The position numbers and the translations under genes are program-made. Below, one piece after another: positions 1-5,914 of a DNA stretch of 20,151 nt (its first letter is position 1; every line of letters starts with the position of its first letter). The stretch covers positions 1-20,151 of the forward strand of contig CANFFZ010000030.1 in NCBI GenBank assembly GCA_947446155.1. The letters are read 5' to 3'. The DNA is from Chloroflexota bacterium (GTDB lineage Bacteria; Chloroflexota; Dehalococcoidia; UBA2979). Below the pieces are notes generated by a model. That model was not told the DNA's origin. It saw only the letters and a list, made by a program, of their open reading frames with translations, and made no database searches.

Positions 1-285
1 GGCGGCAACAAAGTAACTGGCGACCGACAACTCGCCCTCGCGGCCTAACTAAGCCGTGACGTGGCCAGCCACCTCGCCCCGACGGGTGGCTGAACCGCGA
101 CGCAATGCCGGGGTGCTGCGGACTGCCGCGTCTCAGGACGCTCCGCCTAAGACTACTGAGACTGGTCGGAACTACCTGCCGCCATAGGAGGGGTCCGACG
201 AGAAGAACTCCTGGTGGCTACGCCCGTAGACGTCCGTATCAGGTCCGCTCTGGACGGGGAGTTCGATTCTCCCCCGTCTCCACCA
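1..285 (+). ncRNA. ssrA: tmRNA (ssrA), 3' portion, 5' end outside window
   Basis: This is transfer-messenger RNA, which rescues stalled ribosomes and tags the nascent peptide for proteolysis. Bases 1-48 read GGNKVTGDRQLALAA followed by TAA, a typical tag ending in hydrophobic and alanine residues. Downstream, bases 66-73 pair with 85-92, as expected of a pseudoknot stem. The T-arm is GGGAG-TTCGATT-CTCCC (about 258-274), followed by the 3' acceptor strand and an encoded CCA ending at 285. The tRNA-like 5' half, resume codon and first pseudoknot lie before the window. The 3' end is intact even though a recombinase gene abuts and overlaps it, so the insertion seems to have preserved tmRNA function. 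Identification is firm; only the 5' extent is unknown. Confidence 0.93.
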
Positions 286-300
286 ACTCCAAGATCCCCC
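239..300. other. probable attachment site (att) of the integrated element in the ssrA 3' end
   Basis: The tmRNA T-arm and acceptor 3' strand (about 255-285) are where the minus-strand serine recombinase gene meets host sequence. The recombinase frame enters the tmRNA 3' end and stops at 239-241. tRNA and tmRNA 3' ends are classic integration targets, and the T-arm is an imperfect palindrome of the kind recombinases bind. The exact crossover cannot be placed because no second copy of the core is visible elsewhere in the window. What is seen is the overlap; the att assignment is inference. Confidence 0.6.
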
Positions 301-1744
301 GCACCGGGGAGTCTGACGGTGCGATGAGGGCCGCTGAAGAACCAGCGGTCCTCTCCATACCCGCCTCCAGGAGCGCCCGGAGTGCTGGCACCGGCACGAT
401 GCCGCAGAGGCGCTTCGAAGCCACGTCCACGTAGACACGCTCGACGAGTGGGGCCACTAACTGACGCCGCTCGTCCGGCGTCGCTTCGTTCCAGAGACCC
501 GGTAGGTCGCTCAATAGCGCGACGACCTCAGCCGCCTCCACTGGCACATCAGCCTCCGAAAGCCTGATCTCGGCGTCGAGTGCGGCCATCCGGGCCTCGT
601 AGTCCGCCAGGGTGAAGCCACCGTCGGCGTACGCTCGCGCAAGCCGCTGCTTCTTCGCTCGGAGGTCGGGCACGTTCGCTCCGCCTCCCTGAGTGGCACG
701 GACAGCGATCCGCGTGCGCCAGTCCTCGGGCAATTCCAGCGAGCCGAAGATCTCTGCGAGCTGCGCATCCACCCGGTCGGCCATGAAGGATCTGTGATTC
801 GTCTCGCACTCGACGCCGTGACGCTCTCGGTACATCGGGCGGCCCAGGTGCCCGCGTTCTGCGTGGAGGGTGCTTTGGCACCGGGCGCAGCGGATGAGGC
901 CGCTCAGGACGCCGCGAGCGCGCCCTTCAGCGTGACGGCTGGCACCGCGGCGGCTCCGTCGGGCCTGGACGCGCTCGAACAGCGCCCCGTCGATGAGGGC
1001 CTGGTGCTGAGCGGGGAACTCCTCACCGCGGAAGACGATTCGGCCCAGATAGAACCGGCACCGGAGCATGTCCTTCACGGCGAACGGAGTGAATAGGTGC
1101 CCCTTGCGGGTGCGGAAGCCCTCGCGGTTGAGCGAGGCGGCAATCGCACCATTCGACAGTCCTGCGGCCCGTGCCGTGAAGACCCTGCAGACCGCCTCGC
1201 CCTCACGCGGCTCGATCATGGGAGCGGCCCTCGCATCAGCCGTGACGTAGCCGAACGGGATCGGACCGACGGGCAGGCCGATCTCGGCGCGCTGGCGCTG
1301 GGCCTTCAGGACGTGCAGGCCCAGCTGATCCGAAAAGAACTCTGAGACGCCGCCCATCATCGTCAATGTCAGGCGACCGGAAGGTGTCGTGTAGTCCATG
1401 TTCTCGGACACGCTCACGAAGCCGACGTCCGCCTTGCCGAGGCGTTGGAGCGCCTCGCTCTGGACGCGCATATTCCGTGCCCAGCGGTCGATGGTGTGAA
1501 CGATCACTACGTCGAAGGCATGTCGGCCAGCGTCGCGCAGGAGCGCGCTCAATTGTGGACGACGCTCGATCTGGTCCGTGTGCGCGCTTACGCCCTCATC
1601 GGCGTACATCTGCGTGAGGGTGAGCCCGGACCGCTCGCAGTACCGCTCGATCTCGCGCCGCTGGGCGTCGAGGGAATGGCCGTCCACCTGCTCTTCGGTC
1701 GAGACACGGACATAGCCGGCTGCCCGCGTGCCTGTCTTCTTCAT
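239..1744 (-). CDS. large serine recombinase (site-specific integrase)
   Basis: This 501-residue protein is a serine-family site-specific recombinase that would integrate and excise the element. The N-terminal resolvase domain (about residues 8-150) has YVRVSTEEQ with the catalytic serine at residue 15 and the IDRWARN arginine motif. The recombinase domain follows, with GPIPFGY and FTPFAVKDMLRCRFYLG. A zinc-ribbon region with LIRCARC and a later cysteine, and a charged C-terminal coiled stretch, complete it. The ATG at 1744 is chosen over longer in-frame starts because GAGGAGG lies just upstream and the resolvase fold begins there. The last 15 or so residues (ELVETGENRTPRPERT) are encoded by the complement of the tmRNA 3' end, so the C-terminus depends on the integration site. 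It is the last gene of a minus-strand set behind a structured leader. Confidence 0.95.
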   Translation of the reverse strand: MKKTGTRAAGYVRVSTEEQVDGHSLDAQRREIERYCERSGLTLTQMYADEGVSAHTDQIERRPQLSALLRDAGRHAFDVVIVHTIDRWARNMRVQSEALQRLGKADVGFVSVSENMDYTTPSGRLTLTMMGGVSEFFSDQLGLHVLKAQRQRAEIGLPVGPIPFGYVTADARAAPMIEPREGEAVCRVFTARAAGLSNGAIAASLNREGFRTRKGHLFTPFAVKDMLRCRFYLGRIVFRGEEFPAQHQALIDGALFERVQARRSRRGASRHAEGRARGVLSGLIRCARCQSTLHAERGHLGRPMYRERHGVECETNHRSFMADRVDAQLAEIFGSLELPEDWRTRIAVRATQGGGANVPDLRAKKQRLARAYADGGFTLADYEARMAALDAEIRLSEADVPVEAAEVVALLSDLPGLWNEATPDERRQLVAPLVERVYVDVASKRLCGIVPVPALRALLEAGMERTAGSSAALIAPSDSPVRGILELVETGENRTPRPERT

Positions 1745-1756
1745 GGTTGACGCCTC

Positions 1757-1765
1757 CTCAGCAGG
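1757..1765 (-). promoter_or_regulatory. ribosome binding site deciding the recombinase start
   Basis: On the minus strand a GAGGAGG-like Shine-Dalgarno lies a few bases upstream of the ATG at 1744. It favours that start over the in-frame ones further upstream, whose added residues show no resolvase similarity. Confidence 0.7.
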
Positions 1766-1846
1766 ATCGCACGTGCGACTGCTGCCCATTCGTTGATCAG
1801 ATGATCGATCGCCGCCCGGTCGTCCGTGTTGCTCGGGGTAATCGGG

Positions 1847-1918
1847 AGAGGCTCTGGGAAGGGCACAGCAGACCTCCTCGGTCTGTTCGAGCCCTTCCCA
1901 GACTCGATGGGAGCCTCT
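1847..1918 (-). promoter_or_regulatory. long structured leader / attenuator-like hairpin upstream of the recombinase
   Basis: Bases 1853-1864 pair perfectly with 1891-1902 (12 bp). Inside the loop CAGACC and GGTCTG form a nested 6-bp stem, and outside AGAGGCTC (1847-1854) matches GAGCCTCT (1911-1918), extending the structure with a bulge. The whole lies in the 208-base gap between the small ORF ending at 1953 and the recombinase start at 1744. No U-tract follows on the transcript, so it is not a standard intrinsic terminator. It could attenuate, stabilise or process the integrase mRNA, or be a binding site for a protein dimer. The pairing is seen directly; the role is inference. Confidence 0.6.
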
Positions 1919-1952
1919 GCGCCGCCCCAAGCGACTGTGTGACGGTTCTCAC

Positions 1953-2117
1953 CTAGACCTTTGTCTCCAAGTCGATCTCGATCTGACCATTGCCCTTCCG
2001 CCGCCAGATCAGGCGGCCGTAGCCGGTGGACTTTTCCACGATCTCGATATTCGCCTGCATCTTGGCGGTTATGGCCTCAACGATTTCGGCAGCGGCACGG
2101 CGCGTCTGATCGCTCAT
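1953..2117 (-). CDS. small hypothetical protein, 54 residues
   Basis: The frame begins ATGAGCGATCAGACGCGC and ends in TAG. It starts inside the stop of the metallopeptidase gene (ATGA, 4-base overlap), which suggests translational coupling, with GGCGGG just upstream. The product begins MSDQTRRAAAEIVEAITAK, likely a short amphipathic helix, and ends GQIEIDLETKV after a basic LIWRRKGNG turn that could be a beta hairpin. No family is recognised. Codon use and tight overlap with the upstream gene argue that it is real. As part of the regulatory module it may be a partner of the peptidase or repressor, but no function is shown. Confidence 0.6.
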   Translation of the reverse strand: MSDQTRRAAAEIVEAITAKMQANIEIVEKSTGYGRLIWRRKGNGQIEIDLETKV

Positions 2118-2845
2118 CCCGCCACCGCCATGAGATCCCAGAGGGCGGGCTGGGGGTACAGGATTGGGCGCCCGTTGTGACGCTCGATCACAAGGAGCCC
2201 TTCCTCTTGCAGCTGCTTCGTGAGGGCGGAGATGTTGACTCCGATTGCATCGGCAGCGTCATAGAGCAACCGCCACGAATTGGACGTTGATGCAAGGCGC
2301 CGCTGCGCCCGCTCCATAAACTGCTGGAATGAGGGCGTCACTATGAGGTGGGGGTAAGAGACGGCTGCCGCTCGCCCAGCTTCTTCTGCAAAGTACTCGC
2401 GCACCCAGTCTTGCCTTGGCGAGGCGACCGTCTTCTCGCGATGGCACGCGATCACTTGCTTGGTCAGCATGCCCGGCAATGCACCCTGTGGGCCAACTCG
2501 AAGCAGATGAAGGTCGCGCTGGACGTGTGCGGCCTCGTGCCAACACCCAACGTTCTGAACCCCGAGGACGTCCTTCACTCCCTCGATTCGCCCTGTAAGG
2601 CTATTGATAGTGACGAGGGGAAGGCCATTGAAGAGGGTCGTCTCCGCGAAGATGTGAAGCGGCAACGGGTCGTAGGCGACTTTGGCACCGAGGAAGTCTC
2701 TGAGGATCTCCGGTCCAATGAACGCCGGCGGAGGCGGTTTCTCGCCGTATGCAGCTTCGTATTCAGTGAGCGTTTTCGTCCGAAGGTCTCGGCCGAATGC
2801 CCAGGCCTCGTGCTGGATAGCGGCCATCCGGCTACTCGGAGGCAT
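2114..2845 (-). CDS. ImmA/IrrE-like zinc metallopeptidase with C-terminal winged-helix-like region
   Basis: The protein has 243 residues. HEAAH at residues 103-107 is an HEXXH zinc motif and FAEEAG at about 152-157 supplies a plausible third acidic ligand, the pattern of ImmA/IrrE (DUF955-type) peptidases. Such enzymes cleave the XRE repressors of integrative elements and thereby induce excision. Residues 185-235 (LYDAADAIGVNISALTKQL, then a short wing) look like a winged helix, so it may also bind DNA. The gene starts inside the end of the XRE repressor gene (14-base overlap) and is followed with a 4-base overlap by the small ORF. A second ATG at codon 7 is an alternative start. The order repressor then peptidase is that of ImmR/ImmA pairs. 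The family call is good; cleavage of the neighbour is inference. Confidence 0.8.
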   Translation of the reverse strand: MPPSSRMAAIQHEAWAFGRDLRTKTLTEYEAAYGEKPPPPAFIGPEILRDFLGAKVAYDPLPLHIFAETTLFNGLPLVTINSLTGRIEGVKDVLGVQNVGCWHEAAHVQRDLHLLRVGPQGALPGMLTKQVIACHREKTVASPRQDWVREYFAEEAGRAAAVSYPHLIVTPSFQQFMERAQRRLASTSNSWRLLYDAADAIGVNISALTKQLQEEGLLVIERHNGRPILYPQPALWDLMAVAG

Positions 2846-3314
2846 TGTTCGCCTCTAGCGAGTGGATCATGCTCGTAACGCCTCGTCGGGCCGGTACGGG
2901 GAGCCTGAGCAGACTTTCGATCGCCTCCGCGACTTCCTGCCCGTCGGCGACCGAGAGCCCATGCTTGAGAGCGAGATCGACGATCAGCGCCCCGACAGCG
3001 TCCGGAGGGGCATCGTCACGTCCAGGCCCAGCCGAGCGGTTCAACGTGGGTCCGACCGCATCCCCCCGCGCCATGATGCGGTCGAGGATCAGCCGAGGTA
3101 GGCAGTCTGCGAGTTCCAGAAGATGCGGAAGGTCCCCCTCCAGTGCCTCAGCGAGGCGGGCCACCGCGTCTGCTTGGGGGCTAGCGGAGTCGTTCTCCAC
3201 GCGAGAGAGAAATGAGTACGACAGCCCAGTCTTCTCGGCGAGGGTGCCGAGGCTCCACTTTTTCTCGCGGCGGAGCCGCCTGATGGTCTCGCCAAAGGTC
3301 AGTCGCTCGTCCAT
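2832..3314 (-). CDS. XRE-family transcriptional regulator (element repressor)
   Basis: The protein has 160 residues with an N-terminal Cro/C1-type helix-turn-helix at about residues 8-65. It includes TIRRLRREKKWSLGTLAEKT and GLSYSFLSRVENDSASPQ, the classic recognition-helix pattern. The C-terminal half (about 75-160) has no recognised fold and includes a proline- and aspartate-rich linker. The ATG at 3314 puts the HTH at the usual distance from the N-terminus; longer in-frame extensions read unlikely sequence. It overlaps the downstream metallopeptidase gene, so the two are probably co-transcribed and together form the switch controlling the recombinase. The operator is not evident. It could also control the two small ORFs upstream. 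Confidence 0.88.
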   Translation of the reverse strand: MDERLTFGETIRRLRREKKWSLGTLAEKTGLSYSFLSRVENDSASPQADAVARLAEALEGDLPHLLELADCLPRLILDRIMARGDAVGPTLNRSAGPGRDDAPPDAVGALIVDLALKHGLSVADGQEVAEAIESLLRLPVPARRGVTSMIHSLEANNASE

Positions 3315-3399
3315 GTGCTCATGGTAGCGAATATTGACCGACCGATCAAGAAGGTCGGAACAAGCAGTTTCCTCAGATTCTACCCGGGGCGCCCGGCGG

Positions 3400-3582
3400 T
3401 CACGGACACACCCGCTCAACGCGGACGAGCAGAAACTCCCCGAGCGGGAGGTGCGGGTCGAGGGTGTAGGCGAAGCCCTCGATCCCTCGGTGATCGAAGT
3501 CGTGCTCCATGTAGACGCCGCCGGTTCCGACGATCCAGCGGAACTCCGCGCCATCCCTGATCAGGCCGTTGGCCCGCCGCAT
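3400..3582 (-). CDS. small hypothetical protein, 60 residues, possibly the 3' half of a broken gene
   Basis: The frame begins MRRANGLIRDGAEFRW and ends LVRVERVCP. It is in the same reading frame as the ORF ending at 3625, with only one TAA and 42 bases between, and the two may once have been a single ORF of about 120 codons. No good ribosome binding site precedes the ATG; GGAAGG lies about 15 bases upstream. No family is recognised. It ends 85 bases before the XRE start. It may be a genuine small element gene or a remnant. Confidence 0.4.
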   Translation of the reverse strand: MRRANGLIRDGAEFRWIVGTGGVYMEHDFDHRGIEGFAYTLDPHLPLGEFLLVRVERVCP

Positions 3583-3624
3583 CGCGACGATCTCGCGCCT
3601 TCCGCGAGTGGCCTGGGAATGGAA

Positions 3625-3765
3625 TTATTTCCAGAGGTGCGCCCAGAACGCGGTCGACGTGACAGCGGGCAGCCGGCGTATCCCCGTGGACACGACGACC
3701 TCTACCTCGGGAGGTTTTGCGACGATCCAGTCGAGGCCCTTGCCTGGTGGTGGTTTCGGTGGCAT
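3625..3765 (-). CDS. small hypothetical protein, 46 residues, possibly the 5' half of a broken gene
   Basis: The product starts MPPKPPPGKGLDWIVAKPP and ends AFWAHLWK. A strong Shine-Dalgarno, AAGGGGAG, sits a few bases before the ATG, but it lies in the 3' arm of a stable hairpin (3768-3812). After the TAA at 3625-3627 the same frame stays open to the ORF at 3400-3582, so this may be the front of a gene interrupted by a nonsense change. No family is recognised. It is the first gene of the minus-strand element module. Confidence 0.42.
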   Translation of the reverse strand: MPPKPPPGKGLDWIVAKPPEVEVVVSTGIRRLPAVTSTAFWAHLWK

Positions 3766-3767
3766 CT

Positions 3768-3812
3768 GATCTCCCCTTCGCGCGATCAAGTGTCGCGTGA
3801 AGGGGAGGGATC
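3768..3812 (-). promoter_or_regulatory. hairpin sequestering the ribosome binding site of the first element ORF
   Basis: CTCCCCTTC (3771-3779) pairs with GAAGGGGAG (3799-3807). GCG/CGC pairs lie inside and GAT/ATC outside, with small bulges, giving a stem of up to 15 pairs. On the minus-strand transcript the 3' arm is the AAGGGGAG ribosome binding site of the ORF starting at 3765, so folding would block translation. The same 45-base imperfect palindrome could instead be a protein or recombinase binding site near the right end of the element. No U-tract follows in either direction. Confidence 0.55.
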
Positions 3813-3946
3813 TCCGAGCGCCTGTGTCACTCCTGGCGCTGACCCGGTTGGGATAGCGGACCAGGCCAAAGCCGACGAATCAGGGCGAGCTCTCCGCTGC
3901 CGGGCAGACGCCCGTTAACCCAGAGATGTTCTGCGCCTTACATGGC

Positions 3947-3966
3947 GTGAACCGACGCGCGTTCAC
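3947..3966. promoter_or_regulatory. inverted repeat upstream of phnC, candidate operator
   Basis: GTGAAC (3947-3952) and GTTCAC (3961-3966) form a perfect 6-bp inverted repeat with an 8-base spacer, 57 bases upstream of the phnC start. The half-site resembles actinobacterial Pho-regulon motifs of the GTTCACC type as I recall them. It could bind a PhoP/PhoB-type or GntR-type dimer. The repeat is seen; the binding protein is inference, as no regulator gene lies in the operon. Confidence 0.4.
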
Positions 3967-3983
3967 CGGCACGTAGCCTCCAA

Positions 3984-4010
3984 CCGAGGTCGAGTGACAC
4001 CTCGACTCGG
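3984..4010 (+). promoter_or_regulatory. phnC leader hairpin with two alternative pairings
   Basis: GTCGAG (3989-3994) can pair with CTCGAC (4001-4006), extended by CCGA/TCGG. Alternatively CGAGGT (3985-3990) can pair with ACCTCG (3999-4004). The two are mutually exclusive. The structure abuts the phnC ribosome binding site GGAAGGGA at 4009-4016, so it may influence translation initiation. Confidence 0.35.
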
Positions 4011-4022
4011 AAGGGAACGCGC

Positions 4023-4910
4023 GTGCTGGAAGTGCGCAATGTGCGTCATGTGTATCCCAACGGGTACCAGGCGCTGAACGACGTCTCACTCACCGTCCAG
4101 GACGGCGAGGTCGCAGCGATCATCGGACGCTCCGGCGCCGGCAAATCAACTCTCTTGCGATGCATCAACGGCATGGAGCGCGCCGCGGCAGGCTCCATCC
4201 ACATCGACGGGGTCGATGTCGTGCAGGCACACGGCGAGGGACTCCGCCAGATTCAGGCGCAGGTCGGCTTCATCTGGCAGGAATACAACCTCGTTGAGCG
4301 ATTGTCCGTGATGAACAACGTGCTGTCGGGCCGCCTGGGGCGACGGCAGGACGCGGGTACCACCCTCTTCCACTTCGACCGGTTTGACCGCGAGGTGGCA
4401 GTCCATTCGCTCGAGAAAGTGAACATGCTGCATCGAGCACAGTTTCGTGCCGACCGGCTCTCCGGTGGTGAGAAGCAGCGTGTCTCGATCGCACGGGCGA
4501 TTGCGCAGGGGCCGCGCGTCATCCTGGCTGACGAGCCAGTCGCCAGCCTCGACCCGGAACTCTCAGAGCAAGTGATCGAGGACCTCGTCCGCGTCGCGCG
4601 TGACGAGGGCGTGCCCACACTGATCAATCTGCATGACGTGGAACTCGCGGTGCAGTTCTGCGACCGCATCGTGGCTATCGCGCAGGGAATCGTCGTGTAC
4701 GACGGCCCGCCGTCCGGACTCACGGACGAGGTGCTCAACCGTACCTACCGCTTCGACCGGAACTGGAAGTCGTACGCCCGCGGAGTGGTGGCGGAGGCTT
4801 CAGCCGCCGTAGCGGCTGCCGCCCACGCTGGCGTGCCGGTCGAGGCTCACGCCGGGCTGCGCGGGGCGCCGCCGGAGCGTGACGCGGATCTCGTGGGGAG
4901 CGTGCGCTGA
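4023..4910 (+). CDS. phnC: phosphonate ABC transporter ATP-binding protein PhnC
   Basis: This is the cytoplasmic ATPase of the phosphonate importer PhnCDE. Walker A GRSGAGKST is near residue 39, the Q-loop is in IWQEYNLV, the signature is LSGGEKQRVSIARAI, Walker B is VILADEPVASLDP, and the H-loop is NLHDVELA. The spacing and the RFDxxW-type tail of the core match PhnC. The start is GTG at 4023, supported by GGAAGGGA seven bases upstream. At 295 residues it is longer than the usual 250 or so, because of an alanine-rich, probably disordered C-terminal tail after about residue 250. Its stop overlaps the phnE start by one base (TGATG). It is the first gene of the phn operon. Confidence 0.95.
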   Translation: MLEVRNVRHVYPNGYQALNDVSLTVQDGEVAAIIGRSGAGKSTLLRCINGMERAAAGSIHIDGVDVVQAHGEGLRQIQAQVGFIWQEYNLVERLSVMNNVLSGRLGRRQDAGTTLFHFDRFDREVAVHSLEKVNMLHRAQFRADRLSGGEKQRVSIARAIAQGPRVILADEPVASLDPELSEQVIEDLVRVARDEGVPTLINLHDVELAVQFCDRIVAIAQGIVVYDGPPSGLTDEVLNRTYRFDRNWKSYARGVVAEASAAVAAAAHAGVPVEAHAGLRGAPPERDADLVGSVR

Positions 4911-5842
4911 TGGCCCAGGCGACTCAACCCATGCAGGGCGCGGCCAGCGGCGCCGGCCAGATTACCGAGGCGGCACGCGCCGATCTGCTCCGCGTGTGGC
5001 CGCGGCTCTCGCTCTCGCGCCTGATCACCGTGCTACTCGTGGGAACGCTGTTCCTGTGGGGACTTGACGCGACGAACGCCAAGCCCGGCGAACTGGTCAG
5101 TGGCATCCCGCACATCAAGAATTTCGTCGTGCGGATGTTCCCGCCACGGTTCGAGACGGTGACGGAGACTCTGCAGACGCCTGCGATCTCCCTGGGATTC
5201 GTCACCTTTCCGCGCGTGGGGTTTGAGAGCGTGACCTTCCCGTTCCCCGAAGTCCTCTATGCGGTCGTCCAGACCGTACAGATTGCGATCATCGGCACGG
5301 TCTTCGCGATCATCCTCTCTATTCCGTTCGCGCTGCTCGCAGCACGAAACATCTCCCCGCATCCGCTCGTCTACCAGGGGACCCGGATGCTGATGAACGC
5401 CAACCGAGCGATCCCGGACATCATCTTCGCGTTGGTCTTCGTGGCCGCGGTCGGCCTCGGCCCGTTCGGGGGCGTCCTCGCGCTGGCGGTCGGGTCGATC
5501 GGCTTTATGGCGAAGGTCTTCGCGGAAGCGATCGAGGCAATTGACCCGCAGCAGGTCCAGGCGATCCGAGCGACAGGCGCGAACCGGTGGCAGGTGATCT
5601 CGTTCGCGGTAGTGCCCCAGGCAATGCCGCTGGTGCTGTCGTACGCATTGCTGCTGTTCGAGAGCAATGTGCGCTCGGCCACGATCCTCGGTCTCGTTGG
5701 CGCGGGGGGCGTCGGGTTCACCCTCTCGAAGTACATGGCGCTGTTCCAGTACGACCTGCTGCTCGGTGCCCTGATCTTCATCGTGCTGATGGTGACGGTC
5801 GTGGACCGCTTCAGCGACATGGCGCGCAGGCGCTTCATCTAG
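4910..5842 (+). CDS. phnE: phosphonate ABC transporter permease PhnE
   Basis: This 310-residue inner-membrane permease carries phosphonate from the binding protein through the membrane. One hydrophobic segment lies near residues 35-55. A long exposed loop precedes the core permease domain, which begins around VLYAVVQTVQIAIIGTVFA and has several further helices. The EAA-type cytoplasmic loop is visible as EAIEAIDPQQVQAIRATGAN, and GLVGAGGVGFTL is typical of PhnE. The ATG overlaps the phnC stop, so translation is probably coupled. It precedes phnD, whereas the common order is C-D-E. Only one permease gene is present, so a homodimer is expected. Confidence 0.95.
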   Translation: MAQATQPMQGAASGAGQITEAARADLLRVWPRLSLSRLITVLLVGTLFLWGLDATNAKPGELVSGIPHIKNFVVRMFPPRFETVTETLQTPAISLGFVTFPRVGFESVTFPFPEVLYAVVQTVQIAIIGTVFAIILSIPFALLAARNISPHPLVYQGTRMLMNANRAIPDIIFALVFVAAVGLGPFGGVLALAVGSIGFMAKVFAEAIEAIDPQQVQAIRATGANRWQVISFAVVPQAMPLVLSYALLLFESNVRSATILGLVGAGGVGFTLSKYMALFQYDLLLGALIFIVLMVTVVDRFSDMARRRFI

Positions 5843-5914
5843 GAATCCACACGGCAATACGCCGGACCATCCAACGAATAGTGATTGCAGAGAGACGCGA
5901 AGGGCTGGGGAAGC

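Larger units (their letters stand above)
3766..4022. other. divergent intergenic region between the element module and the phn operon
   Basis: No convincing gene is present. The gap holds the 3768-3812 hairpin, a 5-bp hairpin CGGGC/GCCCG (3901-3914), GTTAACC at 3914 and GTGAACC at 3947 (33 bases apart), an inverted repeat GTGAAC-N8-GTTCAC (3947-3966) and a leader hairpin (3984-4010) next to the phnC ribosome binding site. The phn promoter should lie here, but no strong -35/-10 pair stands out. The right edge of the integrated element may also fall in this gap. Confidence 0.5.

Noticed and set aside
326..353. Hairpin GAGGGCCGCT / AGCGGTCCTC as a tmRNA terminator
   Set aside because: It lies 40 bases after the tmRNA end inside the recombinase coding region and has no U-tract, so a terminator role is not supported.
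1745..1930. N-terminal extension of the recombinase to an upstream in-frame start
   Set aside because: The added residues show no resolvase similarity and run through a stem-loop; a strong ribosome binding site marks the ATG at 1744.
3334..3918. Plus-strand ORF of 194 codons antisense to the small element ORFs
   Set aside because: It has no ribosome binding site, low-complexity composition and no recognised domain. The minus strand has a good ribosome binding site for the 3765 ORF, although coding potential here is weak on both strands.
3766..4022. Second att core (direct repeat of the tmRNA 3' end)
   Set aside because: Only short partial matches such as GATCTCCCC to GATTCTCCCCC are found, too weak to call a repeat.
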